Assembly: GCF_001698225.1 (NCBI RefSeq)
Contig: NZ_CP016594.1
Span: forward strand, 4,278,001 to 4,342,000
Direction: 5' to 3'
Origin: Gordonia terrae
GTDB lineage: Bacteria > Actinomycetota > Actinomycetes > Mycobacteriales > Mycobacteriaceae
DNA length: 64,000 nucleotides
Shown here piece after piece: positions 1 through 7,156 of this stretch. Made by a program: the position numbers and the translations under genes. The notes under the pieces were generated by a model. That model was not told the origin of the DNA and ran no database searches. It saw only the letters and a program-made list of their open reading frames with translations. Each line of letters begins with the position of its first letter. The first letter of the stretch is position 1.

Positions 1-798
1 CTTCTCGACATGGGACCCGAACAGGACGGCCTCGCCGTCCCTGGTGCGGTATGCCTCGAGCCGCGGCCAGTCGGGCAGTCGCCCATCGGGCAGCCAGGTC
101 GGCCGCGCGATCGACCGGTCCTTGTTCAGCTCGGCATCGGCAAGGTCCGGCATCCACGCAGCCGCCACATCGATGCCGGCCACCTCCACGTGGCAGCCGA
201 CGCCGGCGGCGCGAGCCTTCAGCAACGCGGCGAGCAGGCCCATCGCACCGTAGGCACCGAGGGCGTACATCGCGATGGGCGGCGCCGTCGAACCGGCCAT
301 GCCGGACACCGGCGGTTCGGTCGGGGTTCGCACCTCCCGCAGCCCGGCGTACGCGTCGAAGACGGGACCCCCGGTGCCGAGTGTCCGGTAGGGGCCGTCG
401 CCGCCCATCCCGGAGACCGTGCACAGCACGATCGCCGGATTCACCTCTCGCAGCGAGTCGTAGCCGACCCCCAGCCAGTCGAGATAACCGCCGCGCATCC
501 CCTCGACGACCGCGTCGCACTCGCGCGCGAGGTCCAGGAAGGCCTGTCTCCCCTCAGGGCTGCGCAAGTCGAGCGCCACGGACTTCTTGCCACGGTTCCA
601 GCGCAGATGCATGAAGGCGGGCCCGTCCGGGGACCCGACCGCCCGGGCGCCGCCGACGCGCACCGGATCGCCGAGCGGACCGGCCTCGACCTTGATCACC
701 TCGGCACCCAGGTCGGCGAGATGGCCACCCACCGACGAAGGCGCCAGCTGGGCCACCTCGATTACCCGAATCCCATCGAGAAGGGAGTACCCACTCAT
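1..798 (-). CDS. Class III CoA-transferase (CaiB/BaiF family), 3' end cut by window edge
   Basis: The first 266 residues are present, from an ATG preceded by an AGAGG-type ribosome site; the rest lies beyond the left edge. The N-terminus (VIEVAQLAPSSVGGHLADLG, then ADLGAEVIKVEAG and WNRGKKSVALDLRSPEG) is typical of CaiB/BaiF proteins, which move CoA between carboxylic acids or racemise 2-methylacyl-CoA esters. It is the last visible gene of a leftward operon with a Rieske oxygenase, an enoyl-CoA hydratase-like protein and a thioesterase, which points to acyl-CoA steps in degradation of a ring or side chain. Odd point: where family members carry the nucleophilic Asp, about 15 residues before the conserved AALL segment, this protein has hydrophobic residues (around 175-177). 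It may be the non-catalytic half of a double-domain protein or a divergent member. Family call is firm, substrate unknown. Confidence 0.85.
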   Translation of the reverse strand, partial: MSGYSLLDGIRVIEVAQLAPSSVGGHLADLGAEVIKVEAGPLGDPVRVGGARAVGSPDGPAFMHLRWNRGKKSVALDLRSPEGRQAFLDLARECDAVVEGMRGGYLDWLGVGYDSLREVNPAIVLCTVSGMGGDGPYRTLGTGGPVFDAYAGLREVRTPTEPPVSGMAGSTAPPIAMYALGAYGAMGLLAALLKARAAGVGCHVEVAGIDVAAAWMPDLADAELNKDRSIARPTWLPDGRLPDWPRLEAYRTRDGEAVLFGSHVEK

Positions 799-808
799 CG
801 TCAGCCTC

Positions 809-1465
809 TCATGTCTGTGAAGTATCCAGTGTCTGTTCAGGTTTGAGTTCGACCCACAGCCCGTGCACCTCGGCCAGCAGAGTCTCACCCGCAAACATCG
901 CGCCGCGCATGGTGCGTTTGCGCCCGCACTGTTCCACCAGCTCGGCGGTGAGCGTCAGTTCCGTGTGCAGCGGTGCAGGTGATCGGTAGTCGACGTGGAG
1001 GTACGCCGTCCGGCCCCACGGCCGGCCCGCGCTGTTGGCCAAGCGTGCCAGCAGTTCGTCGAAGATCAGTGGGGTGACGCCGCCGTTCATCGCATATCGT
1101 CCGGAATGGAATCTGCCGATGGTGACCCGTGCGACAGCGGTGGTCTCGGTGACATGGTCGATGTGCAGTGCCGGCGCCAGTGCGTGCCCTTTTCCCGGGG
1201 TCGACCAACGCTTACCCGCGATCTGCTCGTCCTCGTCCACCTCGTGTGGCGACATGAGACGTGCGACCGCGCGGAGTGCCGCAGTGGCTTCGGCGGCCGC
1301 TGTCGGCGTGGGGCGACTACGGGTCACCGCCTCCTGAACCTCCCGAAGCGCCTGCACCATCGACTCGTACTCGTCGTCCCCGCTCGTCGTCGGCCGGAAC
1401 GGATCCGACCAATCCGGTCGCCACGGGTCGGCGTCCGACATCGCTTCGGAGATGGCGTCGGTCAT
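809..1465 (-). CDS. Hotdog-fold (PaaI-like) acyl-CoA thioesterase
   Basis: A 218-residue protein whose C-terminal half (from about residue 90) looks like a hotdog domain: a Gly-Gly pair followed by an acidic residue in the central helix (NGGVTPLIFDELLARLAN), then long beta strands such as TAYLHVDYRSPAPL and ELTLTAELVEQ. Enzymes of this family hydrolyse acyl-CoA or aryl-CoA thioesters. The first 90 residues form a helical, acidic extension that many family members share, containing MSPHEVDEDEQ. It starts 13 bases after the enoyl-CoA hydratase-like gene and ends 10 bases before the CoA-transferase start, so all three are probably co-transcribed and act on related CoA esters. The usual catalytic His-Gly-Gly is Asn-Gly-Gly here, so activity cannot be assumed. 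Confidence 0.8.
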   Translation of the reverse strand: MTDAISEAMSDADPWRPDWSDPFRPTTSGDDEYESMVQALREVQEAVTRSRPTPTAAAEATAALRAVARLMSPHEVDEDEQIAGKRWSTPGKGHALAPALHIDHVTETTAVARVTIGRFHSGRYAMNGGVTPLIFDELLARLANSAGRPWGRTAYLHVDYRSPAPLHTELTLTAELVEQCGRKRTMRGAMFAGETLLAEVHGLWVELKPEQTLDTSQT

Positions 1466-1478
1466 GCCGTGTCTCCGC

Positions 1479-2267
1479 TCATTGCTCGGCCGCCGTCCGC
1501 CGAAGCCGGGCGTCGCGGTCGGCGAGACCGGCGAGGCCGGCGACCAGTCCGGCGATCTGGTCCGGGTGCGAGTGCGTTCGCGCAGCAGCGATCTCGCGGT
1601 CGTAGCGCGTCCGCAGATCCAGTCCCGGGCCGTGCTGGAGCAGCGACTTGATCTCCCGAATGCCCTCCGGCGGGAGTTCGGCCAGGCCGGCCGCCGTGTC
1701 GACAGCAGCCGACGACACGCCGCCCTCCTCGACGAACCGGCTCAGGAGTCCGATCCGGTACGCCTCCGCCCCGTCGACGGCCCGCGACGTCATCAACAGG
1801 TCTCGGGCGTGTCCGGCACCGACGACGGAGTCGAGCAACCAGGTGAGGTTGGCGCCGCCGTACCGCGCGGCCGTCACGGCGAACCGGGTGCGCGGGTCTC
1901 CGACGCGGATGTCCGCACACACCGCGAGGATGGTTCCCGCGCCGTGTGCCGTTCCGTCCACGGCGGCGACCACCGGCTTCGGGAACGACCAGAACCGCCA
2001 CACGAGTTCCTCTCGCTCGGCCGCGGCGTCTGCCGCTTCGCTCGGCGTCCACCTCGCCAACTCGGTGATGTCGTATCCCGCGGAGAAGGCAACCGAACCC
2101 GCGCCGGCGATGATGACCGACCGGATCGCGTCGTCGGCCGCGATCCGGGTGAGCGCTCGGTCGAGTTCGCGCTGGACCGAGAGCGAGATCGCGTTGCGAA
2201 CCCCCGGACGGTTGATGGTCAGGCGGCGCACACCCGGTGCCGGCTCATCCACCTCCAGTTCGGACAC
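1479..2267 (-). CDS. Enoyl-CoA hydratase/isomerase-family protein
   Basis: A 262-residue crotonase-fold protein, the usual length for this family. I chose the GTG start 4 bases after the Rieske gene stop; longer versions would run into that gene. The oxyanion-hole segments are visible as FSAGYDITELARW (about residue 58) and DGTAHGAGTILAVCADIRVG (about residue 104). One family glutamate is plausible in GAEAYRIGLLSRF, but the other usual catalytic position, normally a PE pair near FgqPE, reads AARYGGANLTW and has no acid. It may therefore catalyse a crotonase-type reaction other than hydration, such as isomerisation or thioester cleavage. Second gene of the leftward catabolic operon; the short gap to its neighbour suggests translational coupling. 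Confidence 0.85.
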   Translation of the reverse strand: MSELEVDEPAPGVRRLTINRPGVRNAISLSVQRELDRALTRIAADDAIRSVIIAGAGSVAFSAGYDITELARWTPSEAADAAAEREELVWRFWSFPKPVVAAVDGTAHGAGTILAVCADIRVGDPRTRFAVTAARYGGANLTWLLDSVVGAGHARDLLMTSRAVDGAEAYRIGLLSRFVEEGGVSSAAVDTAAGLAELPPEGIREIKSLLQHGPGLDLRTRYDREIAAARTHSHPDQIAGLVAGLAGLADRDARLRRTAAEQ

Positions 2268-2271
2268 GGAT

Positions 2272-3462
2272 TCAGTGCGCGGCAGCCGTGGCGGGACGGG
2301 ATCCACGTTCGCGCTCCAGCGCCTCGACATCACCGGCCACCATCTTGTGAAACAGCTGTCCCGGCAATTCGTTTCGTCCGTAGATGAGTTCGTCGACCTG
2401 ACCGAACGCCGCATTGTCGGTGATCGTCTTGGTGACGAACCAGTCCTCGTCGTGCAAGGTCTCCATCAGCAGTTCCCAGTTCTTGTCCAGGATCCGCTCT
2501 TCACGAGGGGTCTGCGGCTTCGTCGGCGACAGCAGCCTGATGGTGCAGTGACTGACGTTCGGGTCGTCCTTGTCCGGGACGATGGTCCAGATCTCGAAGT
2601 GCTTGGGCTCGGTGACGAGCATGGTGCCCGGATACACCGTGTAATTCGCCAGCGAGTAGTCACGGACGTCGAAACTGTCCGGGTCGGCGTCCCTGACCTC
2701 GGTGATGGCCTTGCGCGCCACCACGAGTCGCCACGACCGGTCCACCACGTCGAGAGCGGTGATGTTGCCCTCTAGGTAGTTGCACACCGTCTTCGTGTGC
2801 AACTGGCACAGGTGATAGGAGTCCTGGACGCCGTCGACCGCGATCTTCCAGTTCATGTCCAGCCGCCAGGTCTCCTTGCGCACCTGGAACGACTCCGCCA
2901 TCCCGGTGTCGGTGACCTCGTCGTCGTGCTTGTCCCCGAGCACCGATCGGATGTCGAGATCGGCGCCGACCGTCGGCACCACCCAGACGAGTCCATGCCG
3001 GACCTCACACGGAAACTCCACGAGTCCGTAGTCGGCGCGGTCCATTCCGTCGAAACCCTCGGCATGCGGCATACCCCGCAGCGCACCGTCTTTGCCGTAG
3101 GACCAGTTGTGGTACGGACAGGCGAAGACGCGCTTGCACCCGGACTCACCGAACTCCACGCGCGACCCGCGGTGTCGGCACACGTTCGAGAAGGCTTTCA
3201 CCGACCCGTCACTCTGCCGGATGACCAGCAACGGCGTACCGATCAACTCCGTGGTGACGAACGAGCCCGTCTTCGGCAACTCGTCGACGTGGGCGACGAT
3301 GTGCGGGAATCTCCGCACCACGTCGCGTTCCTTCGCCGCCAGTTCGGCGTCGTTGAACACCGAGAACGGAACTCTCAGCAGATCGTCCGCGTAATCGGTG
3401 CTGTCGTTGTCCACGTGGTCGATCAGTCGCCGGGTCAGCCTGATCTTCTCGTCGCGCTCCAT
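2272..3462 (-). CDS. Rieske non-heme iron oxygenase, alpha subunit
   Basis: A 396-residue ring-hydroxylating oxygenase large subunit. The Rieske [2Fe-2S] ligands are visible as CRH (Cys95, His97) and CPYH (Cys115, His118). The mononuclear iron site follows in DGVQDSYHLCQLH, with His217, His222 and a nearby acid (Asp210) in place. Such enzymes insert oxygen into aromatic or alicyclic substrates using electrons from a separate reductase, which is not encoded nearby. I chose the ATG at 3462 because the only in-frame upstream start is a GTG at 3480 that lies in the operator region. It is the first gene of a four-gene leftward operon and faces a TetR gene, which probably controls it. Substrate is unknown; the CoA-ester genes behind it fit an aromatic, terpenoid or steroid acid. 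Confidence 0.88.
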   Translation of the reverse strand: MERDEKIRLTRRLIDHVDNDSTDYADDLLRVPFSVFNDAELAAKERDVVRRFPHIVAHVDELPKTGSFVTTELIGTPLLVIRQSDGSVKAFSNVCRHRGSRVEFGESGCKRVFACPYHNWSYGKDGALRGMPHAEGFDGMDRADYGLVEFPCEVRHGLVWVVPTVGADLDIRSVLGDKHDDEVTDTGMAESFQVRKETWRLDMNWKIAVDGVQDSYHLCQLHTKTVCNYLEGNITALDVVDRSWRLVVARKAITEVRDADPDSFDVRDYSLANYTVYPGTMLVTEPKHFEIWTIVPDKDDPNVSHCTIRLLSPTKPQTPREERILDKNWELLMETLHDEDWFVTKTITDNAAFGQVDELIYGRNELPGQLFHKMVAGDVEALERERGSRPATAAAH

Positions 3463-3473
3463 GTATCGAGACT

Positions 3474-3503
3474 GACACACGAGACAATCACTGTCTAGTG
3501 TCT
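3474..3503. promoter_or_regulatory. Palindromic operator between Rieske operon and tetR
   Basis: AGACA-N5-TGTCT is a perfect inverted repeat at 3482-3496. It sits inside a second, looser pair, GACAC at 3474-3478 and GTGTC at 3498-3502. The site lies between the divergent starts at 3462 and 3548, where a TetR repressor would block both promoters. The link to the adjacent TetR is inferred from position. Confidence 0.6.
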
Positions 3504-3547
3504 TATCTATCTTCTTTCGATTAGGGCGCCCTTGCTACCGTCGTGTC

Positions 3548-4144
3548 GTGGCCGCAAGCACCGACTCCGACAAGCGCACTGACGTCCAGGAAGCGATCCT
3601 CCGGGCAGCAGAGGAGTGCTTCGCGCGTTTCGGCATGGCCAAGACCACGATGGAGGACGTCGCACGCGCGGCCTCACTGTCGCGTGCGACCGTCTACCGC
3701 TACTTCCGTGATCGCGAAGCACTCATCACCGAACTGGTGGTGCGCCGCGCCCACACCAACATGGACAAGGCCCGGGCACACATCAACAAGTGGCCGACCG
3801 TCTCCGAGCGCATCGTCGAGGGGATCTGCCGGGACATCCGCAAGGGCCATTCCGATCCGATGGTCAACCGACTGGTCGCCCCCGAATCCATGGCGCTGTC
3901 GATGCAGTTGCTCAGCGTGTCGGGACGTGCGATCGAGCTGACCCGAGAACTGTGGGAGCCAGTCCTTCTCGCCGAGCAGTCGGCGGGCAACCTCCGCCCC
4001 GAGGTCGACATCGAGTTGCTGTGCGAGTGGATCTCCGAACTCGAGATCATGTACATCAGTCAGTTCGACTCCACCGATCACTACCTCGATCGGGTCCGGA
4101 CGAAGTTGCGCGCCTTCTTGATTCCCGCGATCGTCGCCGACTGA
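3548..4144 (+). CDS. TetR-family transcriptional regulator
   Basis: A 198-residue regulator starting at GTG. The N-terminal helix-turn-helix is classic for TetR (residues about 17-65): FARFGMAKTTMEDVARAA followed by LSRATVYRYFRDREALI. The helical C-terminal region would bind the inducer, probably an acyl-CoA or substrate of the neighbouring pathway. The gene is divergent from the Rieske/CoA operon and shares its promoter region with the AGACA-N5-TGTCT palindrome, the usual layout for a local repressor that also controls itself. A mycofactocin-type dehydrogenase gene lies downstream on the same strand behind a separate palindrome, and may belong to the same regulon. Family certain, ligand unknown. 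Confidence 0.92.
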   Translation: MAASTDSDKRTDVQEAILRAAEECFARFGMAKTTMEDVARAASLSRATVYRYFRDREALITELVVRRAHTNMDKARAHINKWPTVSERIVEGICRDIRKGHSDPMVNRLVAPESMALSMQLLSVSGRAIELTRELWEPVLLAEQSAGNLRPEVDIELLCEWISELEIMYISQFDSTDHYLDRVRTKLRAFLIPAIVAD

Positions 4145-4202
4145 GGAGACGGCCTCGCAATCCCCGGCCGGCCGGACTCACGCGTTCCGTTCCGTGATCA
4201 AT

Positions 4203-4215
4203 CTAACTATGTTAG
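4203..4215. promoter_or_regulatory. Inverted repeat in leader of the SDR gene
   Basis: CTAAC-TAT-GTTAG is a perfect inverted repeat inside a locally AT-rich stretch of the 216-base gap between tetR and the dehydrogenase gene. Its size and symmetry suit a TetR or GntR operator. It differs from the operator in front of the Rieske gene, so a different regulator may bind it. Confidence 0.45.
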
Positions 4216-4360
4216 TTTCGGCGGCAGCGGGACCATACTCCGCCCCGAGACGCCAGGCGCGCCGACGAGAACGTCGTGTCCTCGAACAGTGCTGCGCCAC
4301 AAACCAATCCGGTCCTCGTGATCCGATTGCTCTCGGTCCGACCAGAGAAAGACGACCATC

Positions 4361-5185
4361 ATGCAGAGACTCAGTGGAAAAGTTGCGTTCATCAGCGGCG
4401 TGGCGCGCGGACAGGGACGTTCCCACGCCATCCGACTGGCCGAGGAGGGCGCCTCGATCATCGGACTGGACATCTGTGACCAGATCCCGACCGTGTTCTA
4501 CCCGATGGCCACGCGCGAGGATCTCGCCGAGACCGAGCGACTGGTCAAGGAGGCGGGCGGACAGATCGTGACCGCGGTGGGCGACGTGCGCGATCGGGAC
4601 GACATCCGCTCGGTGCTCGACGCGGGCATCGATCGCTTCGGCCGCCTGGACACCGTGATCGCCAACGCGGGGATCATGCCCGTGATCGGCCCGGGCGAAC
4701 AGACCCAGGCCTGGCATGACGCCGTGGACGTCATGCTGACCGGCGTGTGGAACGTCCTCGATCTCACCGTCCCGCGGTTGATCGAGCAGAACGAGGGCGG
4801 ATCCATCGTGATCACGAGTTCCGCCGCCGGGCTGACGAGCATCGGACTCAACACGTTCGCGGGCCAGGCGGGTTACTCGGCAGCCAAACACGGCGTCGTC
4901 GGTCTGATGCGCCTGTACTCCAAACAGCTCGCCAAGAACCTCATCCGCGTCAACACGATCCACCCGACGGGGGTCAACACCCCGATGGTCGCCAACGTCG
5001 AATACGGCGAGTTCGTCAACTCCCACCCCGAGGTGGCGAACGACGAGTCCTACAAGAACCCGATGCCGGTCGAGCTGATCGAGTCGGTCGACATCAGCAA
5101 CGCGATCGTGTTCCTTGCCTCCGACGAGGCCCGCTACATCACCGGGGTGACCCTGCCGGTGGACGCCGGCTACAACGTTCGCTGA
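4361..5185 (+). CDS. Mycofactocin-coupled SDR-family oxidoreductase
   Basis: A 274-residue short-chain dehydrogenase. The cofactor loop reads SGVARGQGRSHAIRLAEEGA (about residues 12-31). The catalytic residues follow as Ser in ITSSAAGL and YSAAKHG (Tyr and Lys, about residue 170). The GVARGQGRSHA signature and the insert after the first Rossmann strand (DICDQIPTVFYPMATREDL) are the marks of the mycofactocin-associated SDR subfamily. These enzymes keep a tightly bound NAD and pass electrons to the peptide-derived cofactor mycofactocin instead of exchanging NADH. It probably oxidises an alcohol intermediate of the neighbouring catabolic pathway, an inference from position. A strong hairpin terminator follows the stop. 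No mycofactocin biosynthesis gene is in this window. Confidence 0.9.
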   Translation: MQRLSGKVAFISGVARGQGRSHAIRLAEEGASIIGLDICDQIPTVFYPMATREDLAETERLVKEAGGQIVTAVGDVRDRDDIRSVLDAGIDRFGRLDTVIANAGIMPVIGPGEQTQAWHDAVDVMLTGVWNVLDLTVPRLIEQNEGGSIVITSSAAGLTSIGLNTFAGQAGYSAAKHGVVGLMRLYSKQLAKNLIRVNTIHPTGVNTPMVANVEYGEFVNSHPEVANDESYKNPMPVELIESVDISNAIVFLASDEARYITGVTLPVDAGYNVR

Positions 5186-5265
5186 CACCCGGGGCAACGG
5201 CGAAATGACGGTCCCATCCGGCGCCCCGTTCCGCCTGCTGCCAGGTATTCGCGGCGCGTGACACC

Positions 5266-5296
5266 GACCACCCTCGGGCACAGCCCGAGGGTGGTC
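5266..5296 (+). terminator. Intrinsic-type terminator hairpin after SDR gene
   Basis: GACCACCCTCGGGC and its exact complement form a 14-bp stem with a 3-base loop (ACA), 80 bases after the SDR stop. There is no long T tract, as is common in actinobacteria. It separates the catabolic genes from the nuclease/ATPase region. Confidence 0.75.
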
Positions 5297-5380
5297 ATCG
5301 TCGTGGCACAGAGGGTGTCGCGCCGGCGAGTGACGACCGAACCGGGCACCTGTCGGATTCGGGCGATATGGTCGGCAACG

Positions 5381-6493
5381 ATGAACATCCGTCCGTCCAC
5401 GCTCGACGCGGCCGTGCGTCCCGGACACGTGCTACGGGTCGACGACGTGGACGGCCTCGCCCTGGCCGACCTCGTCGACTCGGTCTCGGCCGAGCTGCCC
5501 GTGTTCCTGGACCACCGCGGGCCGACGGATCGCACTGCTCGGGAGGTCGTCGGTGAGGTCCTCGACGCCCTCGAAGACATCGTCGTCGCGCTCTTCCCCA
5601 CCTGGCTCCCGGGCGGCGAGTCCGGCTCGCTGGTCGATGCCGACGACGCCGAATCACGGGCGCGTGCGCTGTGCCGCGACGCCGGCTTTCCCTCGCCCGC
5701 TGTCGCCCATCTGGCCCGTGCAGCTGCCGGTGCGCGTCGACCGGCTTCGAGGCCCGCCGACGATGCCCGGGCGGGAGCGCTGACATTCCTCCTCAGACGG
5801 TCGTACGGTCGGGACGCCGTCGTCCTGGCAGTACGCGCCCACACGGCACTGCCCGAGCGCGCCCAGCACGCCGCGGCCGCCGCATACGACTGGCTGGCGG
5901 ACCACGCGGACCTCACCGTGTGGCTCACCGCCGACGCGCTACCGGCCGTCGCGCGGGTGCCGGTGGTGCGAATCGGGGTCGCCGACGGGCGGCGCCCCGA
6001 CCAGACCGGCCTCGCGGAGGTGCCGGTCGACCCGTCACCGGCCCCGGGTCCCGTTCTCGTCGTCTCCCGACCGGCGGGTGGACCGGCACCGCACAGCCCC
6101 GCCGAGCAGGCTCTCGAACGAGCCCTTGCGAGGGCGCCGTGGGCGCGCGACCGCCAGTGGAACCGGAGTCCGGGTGACCTCGACCCGCTGACGCCCGCGG
6201 TCATCGTCGACCTCCTGTGGTCGAGTGAACGGATCATCGTGGAGGTCGACGGCGCCGATCATCGCGGACCGGTAAAGTACGCGCGAGATCGACGTCGCGA
6301 CAACATGCTTCAGCGTGCCGGGTACCTCGTTCTGCGCTACACGAACGACCACGTTCTCGATGACCCCGCGCTTGTCGTCGCAGAATTGGCCGCCGCGATC
6401 GCCGAACGCTCCCCGTCGCGGGCACCCTCGCGACCGACGCCCGCCCGACCCCCTATGAACCGCGAGGAGCATCCGTGGACCACGCCCAGCTGA
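5381..6493 (+). CDS. Putative PD-(D/E)XK (DUF559/Vsr-like) endonuclease
   Basis: A 370-residue protein. I start it at the ATG at 5381 (MNIRPSTLDA); upstream in-frame starts would run back into the terminator hairpin. The C-terminal part (about 238-342) has the layout of the DUF559/Vsr nuclease fold: a first helix with glutamates (SPAEQALERALA), a strand with Asp277 (VIVDLLW), the strand IIVEVDG with Glu288 and Asp290, an Arg-rich helix (ARDRRRDNMLQ), then AGYLVLRYTNDHVLDDP. This suggests metal-dependent DNA cleavage. The N-terminal 235 residues match nothing I recognise; they contain predicted strands such as DAVVLAVRAHTAL and LTVWLTADALP, perhaps a target-sensing or second nuclease-like domain. 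Its last 19 bases overlap the next gene, so the proteins are probably made together. Confidence 0.65.
   Translation: MNIRPSTLDAAVRPGHVLRVDDVDGLALADLVDSVSAELPVFLDHRGPTDRTAREVVGEVLDALEDIVVALFPTWLPGGESGSLVDADDAESRARALCRDAGFPSPAVAHLARAAAGARRPASRPADDARAGALTFLLRRSYGRDAVVLAVRAHTALPERAQHAAAAAYDWLADHADLTVWLTADALPAVARVPVVRIGVADGRRPDQTGLAEVPVDPSPAPGPVLVVSRPAGGPAPHSPAEQALERALARAPWARDRQWNRSPGDLDPLTPAVIVDLLWSSERIIVEVDGADHRGPVKYARDRRRDNMLQRAGYLVLRYTNDHVLDDPALVVAELAAAIAERSPSRAPSRPTPARPPMNREEHPWTTPS
6464..6469 (+). promoter_or_regulatory. Ribosome binding site fixing the 6475 GTG start
   Basis: GAGGAG sits 5 bases before the GTG, inside the end of the upstream nuclease gene. It decides the start of the 225-residue protein and shows translation is coupled to the nuclease. 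Confidence 0.7.
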
Positions 6494-7152
6494 CGCCGAC
6501 TCAGAGCGCGGCGCTGTTCGTCCTGCTGGCCGAGTCACGCGAGCTCTCCAACCCCGAACTGAAGGAGCTCGGTCCCGCGCTCGACAAGCCGGCCCGGGAC
6601 CATCTCAACGCACTCGGCCTCGTCGACTCACGGATCGGCGCCCGTCGCGCCTGGTTCCACACGCTGACCGACCGCGGCTGGGCCTGGTGTGCATCCGAAC
6701 TGACCTCCGAGCCACCCAAGAGATCGACCGCGCCGTCGAAGGCCATGTACGCGGTGCTCGCCGGACTCGCCCGCTACCTCGACGACGAGGACCTCCGTCT
6801 GCACGAGGTGTTCGGCCGCCCCCGTCGCCCGGATCACACGGAGTCCGACACTCGAGCCCCGGCGACGCCTGCGCCCGACCCCGCGTCGCGCGATCCCCGT
6901 GCGCAGATCGCGGCGGCCTACCGAGCCCGGGCCGCCGCTGCGGGCGACTTCGTCCTCGTCGCCGATCTCCGCACCGACGTGCCCGGGATCGGCGCCGAGG
7001 TCTTCGACGCCACCATGGTGGAGTTCCAGCGCGAATCCGGCGTCAGCCTCATCCCTCAGGAGGACCAGGCGCTGCTGACCCCGGAAGACCGCGCCGCCGC
7101 GGTCACGGTGGGCACCCAGCCCTGTCATCTGTTCGCGATCGAGGAGATCTGA
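6475..7152 (+). CDS. Hypothetical protein with probable winged-helix domains
   Basis: A 225-residue protein not assigned to a named family. The first 75 residues read like a winged helix-turn-helix: LTPTQSAALFVLLAESRELS, then NPELKELGPALDKPARDHLNA, a short strand region with GARRAWFHTLTDRGWAW. After a Pro/Ala/Asp-rich linker (about 120-140), a second compact domain (about 143-225) has helices and a turn typical of another winged helix: FVLVADLRTDVPGIGAEVFD, then MVEFQRESGVSLIP. A DNA-binding or adaptor role for the neighbouring ATPase is an inference. The start overlaps the nuclease gene by 19 bases and the stop is 4 bases before the ATPase start, so the three proteins are probably produced at matched levels and may form one complex. 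Confidence 0.7.
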   Translation: MDHAQLTPTQSAALFVLLAESRELSNPELKELGPALDKPARDHLNALGLVDSRIGARRAWFHTLTDRGWAWCASELTSEPPKRSTAPSKAMYAVLAGLARYLDDEDLRLHEVFGRPRRPDHTESDTRAPATPAPDPASRDPRAQIAAAYRARAAAAGDFVLVADLRTDVPGIGAEVFDATMVEFQRESGVSLIPQEDQALLTPEDRAAAVTVGTQPCHLFAIEEI

Positions 7153-7156
7153 TCCG

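Noticed and set aside
5170..6237. Long leftward open frame opposite the nuclease gene
   Set aside because: Composition is Arg/Ala/Ser-rich with no motif; it is the antisense shadow of high-GC coding sequence.
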